From positions 186,001 to 250,000 of the forward strand of contig JAQUTL010000001.1 in NCBI GenBank assembly GCA_028709805.1: DNA of 64,000 nucleotides, read 5' to 3'. The notes under the pieces were generated by a model that saw only the letters and a list, made by a program, of their open reading frames with translations, had not been told where the DNA came from and did not search any database. A program made the position numbers and the translations under genes. This document shows positions 27,216 to 35,766 of this stretch, one piece after another. The number at the start of each line of letters is the position of its first letter. Position 1 is the stretch's first letter. The DNA is from Victivallaceae bacterium (GTDB lineage: Bacteria > Verrucomicrobiota > Lentisphaeria > Victivallales > Victivallaceae).

Positions 27216-28557
27216 CCGAAAGAACGGCGGTCTTGCGTTTGAATTTGATCGGGCCGGGAGCCGTCACCGGCTCGAACAGAACCGCCGTCACCTCCTGGCC
27301 GTATCGGATGTTTTCCAGCGCACGGGAGAGATCGTCCGGCGTGTAGATGTTGGCGTCGCCAAGCTGAACCAGCAGATCGCCGCGCTTGACGCTCTGGTTC
27401 CCCGGCGGCGGAGTGGCGACCGCCATTGCATTCCAGTCCGGATAGGAAAGCTCTTCGGCCAGTTTTGGCGTCAGCGGACGCAGTGACAGGCCGAGTTTGA
27501 GTTTCGCCAGTTCGTTCCAGTCGCGCGCCGGCATCTCCTCGGCCTTGACGGTCACGGTTTTGCCTTCGCCGGCCAAAGTGACGGTGTCGCCTGACTTAAG
27601 CTGCCACAGCGTTCCGGATATTTCCATTATGTCGTGTTCGAGGAGTTTGCCGTTGAAATGGGTTATAAACATGCCGCGGTAGAGTCCGGCTTTTTCCGCC
27701 GGAGAGTTCGGGATGACGTCCTGAAGGTAGAACTGAAGTTCCCCGTCCGGGGCGCGCCGCAGCGCCGGAACGATGCCGAGCGAAACGTCGCTGAACCGTT
27801 CCGGGATCAGCCACAGGCCGAGCAAATCGGCGATCCGCTGTTGCGGAATGGCAAAACTTATGCCGGGCGCGTCCTGAAGATTGGCTAAGGTAATGCCGAT
27901 CATTTCTCCGTTCAAATTGATCAGCGGTGCGCCGGAATGGCCGGGATGGATCGGTGCGTCGGTCTGGAGCAGGTCATCGAACACCAGAATGTTTTCGTAG
28001 GATATCCGGCGGTTTACCGCGCTGAGCACGCCTTCGACAATGGTGCCGCCCAATCCATACGGATTGCCGACGGTCACCACGGTTTCGCCAAGCAGCAGGT
28101 CGCCGGGTTCCGCCATTGCCAGCGGACGAAGCTCAACGTCCGCCGGAACGGTTACTTTGAGCAGCGCCAGATCGTTGTAGCTGTCGTTGGCGACCACCGA
28201 GGCGCGGTAGCGCGCTCCGTTACCCAGCGTGACGATCGGCTGCGGCGTGCGGGTCACAACATGTGAGTTGGTCAAAATCAGCCCGGCCGGATCGACCACG
28301 CAGCCGGAGCCAAGCGCATATTCCGCCTGATAGAGCGTCGGTTCATGCTGCGGTGCGAACGGCAGTTCTTCGGTATTGTCGGCCGTGGGCAGCAGGCGTT
28401 CGGCGCTCAGATACACCACCGACGGCATTGCTTTGCGCACACAGCGCACCACCGGAGTAATCCGCCATTCCCGCTGCGGATATTCCGTCGCATCCTGAAC
28501 GGCGGCAGCGCCGAGCGCCGCGGTCGCCGTCAGCAGAATTGTAAGTGTTGTTCTCAT
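27199..28557 (-). CDS. Deg/HtrA-like periplasmic trypsin-type protease with PDZ domain
   Basis: 452 residues with a signal peptide (TTLTILLTATAALGAAA). Catalytic triad His99 (TNSHVV), Asp129 (NDLALL) and Ser208; the serine motif is GHSGAP instead of the usual GNSGGP. A PDZ-like unit follows (NSPAEKAGLYRGMFI, about 290-370) and a second degenerate one near the C-terminus (YTPDDLSRAL). Expected to act in envelope protein quality control. The start at 28557 lies only 7 bases downstream of the T-run of the ferredoxin terminator and has no Shine-Dalgarno site; the frame is open back to 28698 but only through the ferredoxin gene. Confidence 0.87.
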   Translation of the reverse strand: MRTTLTILLTATAALGAAAVQDATEYPQREWRITPVVRCVRKAMPSVVYLSAERLLPTADNTEELPFAPQHEPTLYQAEYALGSGCVVDPAGLILTNSHVVTRTPQPIVTLGNGARYRASVVANDSYNDLALLKVTVPADVELRPLAMAEPGDLLLGETVVTVGNPYGLGGTIVEGVLSAVNRRISYENILVFDDLLQTDAPIHPGHSGAPLINLNGEMIGITLANLQDAPGISFAIPQQRIADLLGLWLIPERFSDVSLGIVPALRRAPDGELQFYLQDVIPNSPAEKAGLYRGMFITHFNGKLLEHDIMEISGTLWQLKSGDTVTLAGEGKTVTVKAEEMPARDWNELAKLKLGLSLRPLTPKLAEELSYPDWNAMAVATPPPGNQSVKRGDLLVQLGDANIYTPDDLSRALENIRYGQEVTAVLFEPVTAPGPIKFKRKTAVLSVNKTQ

Positions 28558-28563
28558 GGGCAC

Positions 28564-28618
28564 AAAAAAACCCGATCCGGCCGCCGGAACGCGCGGTTCC
28601 GGCAAAGCACCGTTCGGG
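28564..28618 (-). terminator. Intrinsic terminator of the ferredoxin gene
   Basis: On the minus strand: outer CCCGA/TCGGG pairing (28571-28575 with 28614-28618), an inner perfect 7-bp hairpin CCGGAAC/GTTCCGG, then seven T at 28564-28570. Confidence 0.8.
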
Positions 28619-28633
28619 TCTTCAAGCCGCCGC

Positions 28634-28804
28634 TTAGCCGAGGCTGATGGCGTCCTGACTGCATTCGCCGACGCAGGCGCCGCACTCGATGCACTCATCG
28701 GCGTTCACCTTGGCTTTGCCGTCTTCCATACTGATTGCGCTTACCGGGCAGGCGTCAACGCAGGCGCCGCAGCCGATGCAGGCATCACTGATATTCGCAG
28801 CCAT
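28634..28804 (-). CDS. 2[4Fe-4S] ferredoxin
   Basis: 56 residues, the size of clostridial-type ferredoxins. Two CxxCxxCxxxCP-like clusters: CIGCGACVDACP and CIECGACVGECS; the second has Ser after its last Cys where Pro is usual. Low-potential electron carrier in the cytosol, consistent with an anaerobe. AGGAG lies 8 bases before the ATG at 28804, so the longer frame to 28849 is rejected. Confidence 0.95.
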   Translation of the reverse strand: MAANISDACIGCGACVDACPVSAISMEDGKAKVNADECIECGACVGECSQDAISLG

Positions 28805-28858
28805 TTCTTTATCTCCTGTTTTGTTGTTATTGTTGACCTTGAAAGTCAAATTTGCTCT

Positions 28859-28886
28859 AATATAGCACGTCGAAGATTAAAAACAA
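28859..28886 (-). promoter_or_regulatory. Candidate ferredoxin promoter
   Basis: On the minus strand TTGTTT (28881-28886), 16 bases, TATATT (28859-28864); leader of about 45 bases. Confidence 0.5.
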
Positions 28887-28891
28887 TCTTT

Positions 28892-29968
28892 TTAAATGTT
28901 TTTTTTGCAATCGTCGTTTTTTCCGGTTGTTATGAACGCCTTGAACCGGGCGAACTGGCGGTCGAGCGCATATTCGGCGGAGACGCGCAGCGCGGCGGAG
29001 GACATTTTCGCATAACGTTGAAAACTGTCGTGGATTTTTGCCATGGCTTCGGACCACTCCTCCGGCGGTCCGGCGAGGAATCCGGTGACGCCGTCGCGCA
29101 AAATATAGCGGTTTTCGCCAACGTCAGAGGCGATCGCCGGCAGGCCGGCGGCGGCGTACTGAATAAGTTTATATCCGGATTTACCGGCGGCGAACGCGTC
29201 GTTATCCGGCAGCGGCATCAACCCGACGTGACATTTTTTCAGCCGTTCAGCCTCCGTTGCCTCGCTCCATTTTTCAAAGCGGCAGCGAACACCGGGAAGG
29301 TCGACTGCAACACCGTCGGCAATCACCAGCAGCGTAAAGTCGGTGCCGGCGGCCATGGCGCGCAACTTGTCGGCGGCCTCCGTCAGATAGCGCATGGTGG
29401 CGGGAGTGCCAATCCATACCGCGGTGAACTCGGTGAATTTCACGGAGCAGCACCCCTGATAACGTTCAAGGCGCACCGGTGTTGGGATCATAATCACATT
29501 GGGATTGAACTTTTTCGCCAGTTCGGCCAGCGCGTGGTTGGCGCAGATCACGCCGGAAGCGCGGCGCATGAGCCGCTCGTATTTATGACGCAGCAGCGGG
29601 AGATTTTTGTACTTCAGTTGAACAAAATCGTCAAAATTCAGAAAAAACCGTTTTCCGCGTAAAAGACGCAGTTCAAACCAGGCCGGGAAAAACGGCATAA
29701 GCTCGTATTCGACGACAACGGTGTCCGGCATACTCCGAAGCTGGCGCAGCCGTCTCAGCCAGCCGGAAAAAAGCGACCGGAATGACTTTCCGCTCCCGGA
29801 GTACAGTTGTTCAAGATAGCGGTCGGAAAAAAACGGAAACACGTCCGCGGTTTGACCGGCCGTATCACGATTCCATTTCTCGGCAAAGTCGAACATGCGC
29901 AGCCGGCTGGAGGCGCCGAGCCGGCCGTAACGCGGATAAAATCCGACGGCGGTCACTTTCGCTCCCAT
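28892..29968 (-). CDS. Glycosyltransferase, GT4-like (GT-B fold)
   Basis: 358 residues. The N-terminal half (FYPRYGRLGASSRLRMFDF) and the C-terminal donor-binding half with GKSGYKLIQYAAAGLPAIASDVGENRYI, including the acidic-residue loop area of GT4 enzymes, support a retaining glycosyltransferase. Acceptor and sugar are unknown; envelope polysaccharide is likely. It starts inside the last codons of the upstream membrane-anchored protein (16-base overlap), so the two are co-translated. Codon composition equals its neighbours. Confidence 0.82.
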   Translation of the reverse strand: MGAKVTAVGFYPRYGRLGASSRLRMFDFAEKWNRDTAGQTADVFPFFSDRYLEQLYSGSGKSFRSLFSGWLRRLRQLRSMPDTVVVEYELMPFFPAWFELRLLRGKRFFLNFDDFVQLKYKNLPLLRHKYERLMRRASGVICANHALAELAKKFNPNVIMIPTPVRLERYQGCCSVKFTEFTAVWIGTPATMRYLTEAADKLRAMAAGTDFTLLVIADGVAVDLPGVRCRFEKWSEATEAERLKKCHVGLMPLPDNDAFAAGKSGYKLIQYAAAGLPAIASDVGENRYILRDGVTGFLAGPPEEWSEAMAKIHDSFQRYAKMSSAALRVSAEYALDRQFARFKAFITTGKNDDCKKNI

Positions 29969-30441
29969 TTTGCGTCCGGCAGATAGCCGCCCCGGGCGGC
30001 CCCCTGCGCTTTTGCCGCGGCAATCAGTTCAGGACCGCCGAATTCATTGAGAATTTCGTCGCGGAAATTCAACAGGTCATCCTCGCTCAGCAGCGGAACC
30101 CGGACCATCGGGCCGAACTCCATCCCCAGCATTTTCACTTCAAGCCACGGCGGCGGAGACGTAACTTCCGCCGGTCTCATCAGAATGATCGGGTTGTTGT
30201 GCAACTCGGTTTCCAACTTCGGATATTTCGGCATTTTAAGCCGTCGCATCTGGGTGGTAAGATTGGACGGCGAGCTTTTCTCCGTTTGATATCCCCAGAA
30301 ATATTTTTTATATTTAATCATTGTTCCGTTGTTGAAGTCGTAGGTTACCACCTCACGGCCGATCGGCACAAACGGAACCAATATGGCCAGCAGCGTGACG
30401 ACTATTGCCGCCGCCATGATGATTTTCTGCCATTTTTTCAT
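29953..30441 (-). CDS. Membrane-anchored protein of unknown function
   Basis: 162 residues with one N-terminal membrane helix (KIIMAAAIVVTLLAILVPFVP) and a soluble part outside the cytosol containing KKYFWGYQTEK and MGMEFGP-like segments. No family recognised. Co-translated with the glycosyltransferase, so a link to envelope glycan assembly is possible. Weak ribosome site (AAAGAG). Confidence 0.6.
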   Translation of the reverse strand: MKKWQKIIMAAAIVVTLLAILVPFVPIGREVVTYDFNNGTMIKYKKYFWGYQTEKSSPSNLTTQMRRLKMPKYPKLETELHNNPIILMRPAEVTSPPPWLEVKMLGMEFGPMVRVPLLSEDDLLNFRDEILNEFGGPELIAAAKAQGAARGGYLPDAKWERK

Positions 30442-30524
30442 AATTTTTCTCTTTATTTTTTATTGCCCCAACTGAAAATAAAATAACACAGAAAATGAAA
30501 TTTGCAAAAAAGTCGGCAAAAACT

Positions 30525-30553
30525 TTGCATTTGACGGCCGGAACCGCTATCTT
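30525..30553 (+). promoter_or_regulatory. Promoter for the pqqD-like/ABC exporter operon
   Basis: TTGCAT (30525-30530), 17-base spacer, TATCTT (30548-30553); leader of about 44 bases. Confidence 0.6.
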
Positions 30554-30603
30554 ATTGAGGGATGTATTGAACGGGTAAAACAAACTGGAACGGAGCGTTT
30601 TTT

Positions 30604-30867
30604 ATGATAAAGGTAAATCCGTCGATCGTGGTCCGGGAGGAGCTTGAGGGGTGGGGGGTGCTGTTTGATCCGGATACCGGAGAGACATACGGCCTCAATG
30701 CGGTCGGAGTGTTCATATGGAAAGGTCTTGAAGCGGGAAAGCCGCGCGAGGATATTCTTCACGAACTTGCGGATAACTGCAAGGACTGTCCGGATTCAGC
30801 CGGAGACGATTTTGATGAATTTGTGAACGATTTGGCCGCAAAGGGATACGTTTCCAGCGGCGAATAA
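30604..30867 (+). CDS. PqqD-family peptide chaperone (ScmD-like)
   Basis: 87 residues. The pattern VNPSIVVREELEGWGVLF..DTGE.YGLNAVGVFIWKGLE followed by a C-terminal helix pair is that of PqqD-like RiPP recognition proteins, and resembles the ScmD protein of the SynChlorMet cassette as I recall it. Such proteins bind the leader of a precursor peptide and hand it to a modifying enzyme (often a radical SAM protein). None is in this window; the only partner is the ABC exporter 10 bases downstream. Ribosome site GGAG 9 bases before the ATG. Confidence 0.75.
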   Translation: MIKVNPSIVVREELEGWGVLFDPDTGETYGLNAVGVFIWKGLEAGKPREDILHELADNCKDCPDSAGDDFDEFVNDLAAKGYVSSGE

Positions 30868-30877
30868 GGACGGGACT

Positions 30878-32683
30878 ATGATTTTCGGCGCGTTGGGCGG
30901 AATCTGGGCGGAAAGCTGGCGCTATTTGCGCGACTCGTTCCGCTATGGCCATCCGGCTGCCGACCGGGTGTCCGCCGCCGCCGACCCGCGTGATATCCGC
31001 CGGCTGCTTTTTGTCCAAGCCGGGAAACACTGGGGAATGGTGGTCGGGCTTATCGGGTGCCTGATGGTGGCGGCGGCGGTCGATCTGCTGTTGCCGCTGC
31101 TGCGTCAGCTGGTAATCGACCGCGTTCTGGTGCCGCGCAGCACTGCGGTATTGTGGCCGCTGCTGATCGCGATTCTGGCGGTTTACGCGGTGTCCGGCGG
31201 ATGTCAGAGCTTTCAGATATTCCTGTCCGGCCGGCTTCAGCACCGGCTCAGTCTTGGACTGAAGGCCGACCTGACCGGGCATCTGCTGAAACTGCCCGGC
31301 GAGTTTTTCGACCGCGTGCCGTCCGGATACATCGCCGGACGGGTGATGGAGGACGTCCGGTCGATGTCGGCGTTTTTCGGGGTTCCCATGCAGACCGCCG
31401 TCAGTTCGTTTATGAAACTGCTGGGCGCATTGTCTATGTTGTTCTGGTTCAACTGGCGGGTCGGTCTCGGTGTGTTCTGTGTGATTCCGGTCTTTTTTCT
31501 GGCCGCCCGTTTTTTCGGGAGGCGTCATTACGCGCTCAGTGCCAGAAATTCGGAAGAGACCAGCGTGGTTTTCGGGAATCTTCAAGAGACCATCACCAAT
31601 ATCAAGGTGGTGAAAAGCGTGAACGCCGAGCGCGGCGCGTTGGACAGTCTGTCCCGCAACTACGAGGATATATACCGGCTTAATATGGAAATGACCGCAT
31701 TGACGGTGCTGTTCCAGCGGGTTATGCGCTGGCTGCCGGGCGGATGTTTCCTCGCGGTGATGCTTTACGGGTGTTTCAAGGTGGTTGACGGCGCGTGGTC
31801 GATCGGCGAACTTCAGTCGGTGGCCAGCTATGTTCAGCTGGCGCTGGCGCCGACTCGTCTGCTGGCCTACTCGATGGTTCAGATGGCCTCCGCCAACGCG
31901 TCGCTGGGGAGGATGAGTGCGCTTCTGGGGCTGGTCCCGGAGGAAAACCTGGAGAGCGGGGTGGTCCCGGAGCGTCTGAAGGGCGACATTGAATTCAAAA
32001 ACGTCGATTTCAGCTATCTTCCGGGGCAGATGGTTCTGCACGGCCTGTCGCTGACGATTCCGGCACACCGGACGGTGGCGCTGGTCGGCGGTTCCGGCGC
32101 GGGAAAAAGCACATTCGCGTCGCTTCTCATGCACTTTTACAAACCGCAGAGCGGAGATATTATAATTGACGGCCGGCCGATCGGCGAATACAATCTTCCG
32201 GCGCTTCGCCGCCGGATCGGATTTCTGGGGGCCGATGCAAAATTGTTCCGCGCCACGCTGGCGGAAAATCTGCGTTACGGCAACCCGGAGGCATCGGACG
32301 CCGACATCGTCGGGATTTTGGACGCGGTCGGCCTTTCGGCGTTTTCCGGCAACCTCAACGTGATGTTGGAGGAGGGGGCCAACAATCTTTCCGCCGGCCA
32401 GCAGCTCCGGGTGGCGCTGGCGCGCGAACTGCTGCGCGATACCGATGTGCTGATCCTTGATGAGCCGACCAGCGCGCTGGACCGCGAAAGCGAGATCGCC
32501 GTCGGCGAAGCGCTCAAGCGTTACGCCGGAAACCGGACGATCATCATCATCACCCATCGTGAATATCTTGCAAAGCAGGCCGATTCGACCGCAATTCTGC
32601 GTGACAGCACCGTTTTTGACTGCGGAAAATACGATGAACTGTGTGCCCGTTACGGGGCGATTTGCGCCTCAGGCGAAAAGTGA
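30878..32683 (+). CDS. ABC exporter, fused membrane and ATPase domains
   Basis: 601 residues: an unusual 45-residue cytosolic N-terminus, six membrane helices to about residue 350, and an ATPase domain with Walker A GGSGAGKS (405-412), signature LSAGQQ (about 504; the usual LSGGQ) and Walker B LILDEPTSALD (about 525). Half-transporter of the MsbA/peptide-exporter type; no C39 peptidase domain. Its pairing with the PqqD-like gene suggests export of a modified peptide, but lipid or drug export cannot be excluded. The 3' end overlaps the glycerate kinase tail to tail by 15 bases. Confidence 0.88.
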   Translation: MIFGALGGIWAESWRYLRDSFRYGHPAADRVSAAADPRDIRRLLFVQAGKHWGMVVGLIGCLMVAAAVDLLLPLLRQLVIDRVLVPRSTAVLWPLLIAILAVYAVSGGCQSFQIFLSGRLQHRLSLGLKADLTGHLLKLPGEFFDRVPSGYIAGRVMEDVRSMSAFFGVPMQTAVSSFMKLLGALSMLFWFNWRVGLGVFCVIPVFFLAARFFGRRHYALSARNSEETSVVFGNLQETITNIKVVKSVNAERGALDSLSRNYEDIYRLNMEMTALTVLFQRVMRWLPGGCFLAVMLYGCFKVVDGAWSIGELQSVASYVQLALAPTRLLAYSMVQMASANASLGRMSALLGLVPEENLESGVVPERLKGDIEFKNVDFSYLPGQMVLHGLSLTIPAHRTVALVGGSGAGKSTFASLLMHFYKPQSGDIIIDGRPIGEYNLPALRRRIGFLGADAKLFRATLAENLRYGNPEASDADIVGILDAVGLSAFSGNLNVMLEEGANNLSAGQQLRVALARELLRDTDVLILDEPTSALDRESEIAVGEALKRYAGNRTIIIITHREYLAKQADSTAILRDSTVFDCGKYDELCARYGAICASGEK

Positions 32684-33754
32684 GGCGGCGGCGGACTTAA
32701 GATAGCCGGCGGCGTTTTTGATCGCGTCGTCCAGCGCAACCTCCGGCGGCGACACGCTTATCATGCGGGCGAAAAACGGGGTGAGCACCGCCCGGTCGCG
32801 GATTGCACCGGAGAGCAGCGCGGTGGGAACGCCGTGTTTTTCAGCGGTCTGCGCTGCGAGGAAGCAGATTTTTCCGGCGGCGGTCTGCGCGTCCGAGCGG
32901 CCTTCGCCGGTAAGCAGCCAGTCGGCGTTTTCCAGAGCGCGTTCAAGTCCGGCCAGTTCCATCACCATTTTCCCTCCCGACACGGTCGAGCCGTTCATGA
33001 AGCGGCGCAGGGCGAAAGCCACGCCTCCGGCGGCGCCGTCGCCGGGGGCGTCGCCGGGGTCGGCGGCAAGTTCGGCAAAATGGCGAAGTCCGTTGTCGAG
33101 CATGACGACTTCTTTGCCCGATGCGCCTTTCTGGGGTGAGAAAACAAATGCGGCGCCGTCCGGCCCGGTCAGCGGGCTGGTCACGTCGGTAGCGATGGTG
33201 ATCTTGAGCGCCGGGAGATGCGAAACGTCGATCGCCGCGATTTGCGGCAACGCTCCGCCGCCGATGCCGTCCGGCATCCGCCGTCCGGTCCGGTCGGTGA
33301 ATATGGCGCCGAGCGCCTGAAGCATTCCGGCTCCGCCGTCGGTCGAGCAGCTGCCGCCGAGGGCGACGACGATGTGTTTTGCTCCTTTTTCATGCGCGGC
33401 CAGGATCGCTTCGCCGAGCCCGAACGAACTTGCCCGCTTGGCGTCAAGCTCGTTCCGGTGGCGTTCGATGCCGCAGACCTCGGCCAGTTCCACGGCAAAG
33501 CCGCCGCCGGACAGTCCGGCGATACGCGCGGCGGCCGGCCGCATGAACGCGTCGTGAACCGCCGCGGTTTCCGCGACGGCGCCGGGAGTTCGCAGCAGTG
33601 CTTCGAGCGTGCCTTCACCGCCGTCGGCCAGCGGAATTGTCAGACATTCGGCGTCAGGCAGTACACTGAGTACGCCGCTTGCCATGGCGGAAGCCACCGC
33701 CGCGGCATCGAGACATCCTTTAAATGAATCCGGCGCAATGACAATTCTTTTCAT
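32669..33754 (-). CDS. Glycerate kinase (GarK/GlxK family)
   Basis: 361 residues. ATP-dependent phosphorylation of D-glycerate, linking glycolate/serine/glucarate breakdown to glycolysis. Starts IVIAPDSFKGCL, followed by LADGGEGT, the ALGGS.STDGGAGML block, TDVTSPLTG, and GEGR.D.QT near the C-terminus, all family hallmarks. The frame is open upstream for another 1.9 kb, but that part is antisense to two real genes. No ribosome site precedes the ATG; a consensus promoter ends only 10 bases upstream, so the message is probably leaderless. Confidence 0.92.
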   Translation of the reverse strand: MKRIVIAPDSFKGCLDAAAVASAMASGVLSVLPDAECLTIPLADGGEGTLEALLRTPGAVAETAAVHDAFMRPAAARIAGLSGGGFAVELAEVCGIERHRNELDAKRASSFGLGEAILAAHEKGAKHIVVALGGSCSTDGGAGMLQALGAIFTDRTGRRMPDGIGGGALPQIAAIDVSHLPALKITIATDVTSPLTGPDGAAFVFSPQKGASGKEVVMLDNGLRHFAELAADPGDAPGDGAAGGVAFALRRFMNGSTVSGGKMVMELAGLERALENADWLLTGEGRSDAQTAAGKICFLAAQTAEKHGVPTALLSGAIRDRAVLTPFFARMISVSPPEVALDDAIKNAAGYLKSAAASLFA

Positions 33755-33764
33755 AATGGATGAA

Positions 33765-33792
33765 AATATACCACGGCGGTTGAAAATGTCAA
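33765..33792 (-). promoter_or_regulatory. Consensus promoter of the glycerate kinase gene
   Basis: On the minus strand a perfect -35 TTGACA (33787-33792), 16 bases, TATATT (33765-33770). Only 10 bases separate the -10 from the ATG. Confidence 0.8.
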
Positions 33793-33955
33793 GCTTCCCG
33801 GACCGCATTATCCGGCGCTCCGCACCTGCCGCTGCCGAGGGCGTCTGCGAGGATAAAAAAAACAGAAAAACCTCCGTCGCGGCTGGATATTTTTTTATTT
33901 TGCAGTATAGTATAAAGCGGAAATCCAACAGATCTAACCAAACTGGAGAGAACAA

Positions 33956-34648
33956 ATGATCTTTACTCACGAAGTTGAAACGATGTCGTGCGTCAAGAAG
34001 GGGTGCAATCACGGCCCCGCTCCCATCCCGCAGGAGGGAGCTTGGACGCAGGCCAAGGAGATTAAGGACATCTCCGGCCTCACCCACGGTGTGGGCTGGT
34101 GCGCTCCGCAGCAGGGCGCCTGCAAACTCACGCTCAATGTCAAGAACGGCGTCATTGAAGAGTGCCTGGTCGAAACGCTCGGCTGCTCCGGCATGACCCA
34201 CTCGGCGGCCATGGCCTCCGAAATTCTTCCCGGCAAAACCATTCTCGAGGCGTTGAACACCGATCTGGTCTGCGACGCGATCAACACCGCTATGCGCGAA
34301 CTGTTCCTTCAGATCGTCTACGGCCGCACCCAGAGCGCCTTCAGCGAAGGCGGACTTCCGATCGGCGCCGGTCTTGAAGACCTCGGCAAGGGGCTGCGCT
34401 CCCAGATCGGAACCCACTACGGCACCAAGCTGAAGGGCGCCCGCTACCTTGAAATGGCCGAAGGCTATATCAACAAGATAGCGCTGGACGCCGACGGCGA
34501 AATCATCGGCTACCAGTTTGTCCGCGTCGGCGTGATGATGGACCTGATCAAAAAGGGCACCGACGCCAACGAAGCTCTCGCCAAGGCCACCGGCACCTAC
34601 GGCCGGTTCGACGAGGCGGCCAAGGTCATCGACCCCCGTCACGAATAA
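33956..34648 (+). CDS. Iron-sulfur cluster scaffold-like protein (NifU N-terminal domain type)
   Basis: 230 residues. Conserved Cys occur in MSCVKKGCNHG, WCAPQQGACKL and ETLGCSGMTH, matching the NifU-like scaffold that is always found next to a GGGtGRT protein. Assumed to assemble or hold an Fe-S cluster for that partner in the cytosol. GGAGAG precedes the ATG by 5 bases. The partner gene follows after 18 bases. Confidence 0.87.
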   Translation: MIFTHEVETMSCVKKGCNHGPAPIPQEGAWTQAKEIKDISGLTHGVGWCAPQQGACKLTLNVKNGVIEECLVETLGCSGMTHSAAMASEILPGKTILEALNTDLVCDAINTAMRELFLQIVYGRTQSAFSEGGLPIGAGLEDLGKGLRSQIGTHYGTKLKGARYLEMAEGYINKIALDADGEIIGYQFVRVGVMMDLIKKGTDANEALAKATGTYGRFDEAAKVIDPRHE

Positions 34649-34666
34649 GAAAGGTTGGTAAACACT

Positions 34667-35668
34667 ATGGCTCTGTTTGAATCCTACGAACGCCGCATCG
34701 CGCAGATCAATGCGCTTCTCAACAAATACGGCATCGCCTCCATCGAAGAGGCCGAGAAGATTGTGAAGTCCCACGGCGTTGACGCCTACGGCATCGCCAA
34801 AGGCATCCAGCCGATCGCTTTTGAGAACGCCGGCTGGGCTTACACCGTCGGCGCCGCCGTCGCCATCAAGAAGGGCTGCAAAGTCGCCGCCGACGCCGCC
34901 GAGGCGATTGGCGAGGGGCTTCAGGCTTTCTGCATCCCCGGCAGTGTTGCCGATGACCGCAAAGTCGGTCTCGGTCACGGCCGTCTGGCCGCCATGCTTC
35001 TGCGTGACGAAACCAAATGCTTCTGCTTCCTCGCCGGCCACGAAAGCTTCGCCGCCGCCGAAGGCGCCATCGGCATCGCCAAGAGCGCCAACAAGGTGCG
35101 CAAGCAGCCGCTTCAGGTGATCCTGAACGGTCTCGGCAAGGACGCCGCCTATATCATCAGCCGCATCAACGGCTTCACCTATGTGCAGACCAAGTTTGAC
35201 TATTTTACCGGAAAACTTGAGATCGTGCGCGAAAAGGCCTTCAGCAAGGGGCCGAAAGCGGCGGTCCGCTGCTACGGCGCCGACGACGTCCGCGAGGGCG
35301 TTGCGATCATGTGGCATGAGAACGTTGACGTTTCCATCACTGGAAACTCGACGAACCCCACCCGGTTTCAGCATCCGGTCGCCGGCACCTATAAGAAAGA
35401 GTGCGTCGAGCGCGGCAAGAAGTATTTCTCCGTCGCCTCCGGCGGCGGCACCGGCCGCACCCTGCATCCGGACAACATGGCCGCCGGTCCCGCCAGCTAC
35501 GGCATGACCGACACCATGGGCCGTATGCATTCCGACGCTCAGTTCGCCGGTTCGTCCAGCGTTCCCGCCCACGTCGAAATGATGGGGCTGATCGGCATGG
35601 GCAACAACCCGATGGTGGGTGCCACGGTAGCCGTGGCGGTCGCCGTTCAGGAAGCCCTGACCAAGTAG
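34667..35668 (+). CDS. GGGtGRT protein
   Basis: 333 residues. The name-giving motif appears as ASGGGTGRT near residue 262, followed by LHPDN.AAGP. The family is widespread in anaerobes and invariably linked to the NifU-like gene upstream; its reaction is not established. I start at 34667 (AAAGG upstream) rather than the TTG at 34655. High use of C-ending codons compared with neighbours suggests strong expression. Followed by a strong terminator. Confidence 0.92.
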   Translation: MALFESYERRIAQINALLNKYGIASIEEAEKIVKSHGVDAYGIAKGIQPIAFENAGWAYTVGAAVAIKKGCKVAADAAEAIGEGLQAFCIPGSVADDRKVGLGHGRLAAMLLRDETKCFCFLAGHESFAAAEGAIGIAKSANKVRKQPLQVILNGLGKDAAYIISRINGFTYVQTKFDYFTGKLEIVREKAFSKGPKAAVRCYGADDVREGVAIMWHENVDVSITGNSTNPTRFQHPVAGTYKKECVERGKKYFSVASGGGTGRTLHPDNMAAGPASYGMTDTMGRMHSDAQFAGSSSVPAHVEMMGLIGMGNNPMVGATVAVAVAVQEALTK

Positions 35669-35706
35669 CGCGGATTTTCTGCGCGGAAGATGCGATGCAT
35701 CGTATT

Positions 35707-35742
35707 GGCGGTGAAAAAAATACTTTTTCACCGCCTTTTTTT
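35707..35742 (+). terminator. Intrinsic terminator of the scaffold/GGGtGRT operon
   Basis: Perfect 12-bp stem (35707-35718 with 35724-35735), five-base loop, then seven T. Confidence 0.92.
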
Positions 35743-35766
35743 AATTTTTAAATACAGGCAGAAAAA

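Noticed and set aside
30495-30578. 27-codon frame upstream of the PqqD-like gene as a RiPP precursor
   Set aside because: No ribosome site and it overlaps the promoter at 30525-30553.
33755-35731. Long minus-strand frame joined to glycerate kinase (about 1,000 residues)
   Set aside because: It is antisense to the Fe-S scaffold and GGGtGRT genes; homology starts only at 33754.
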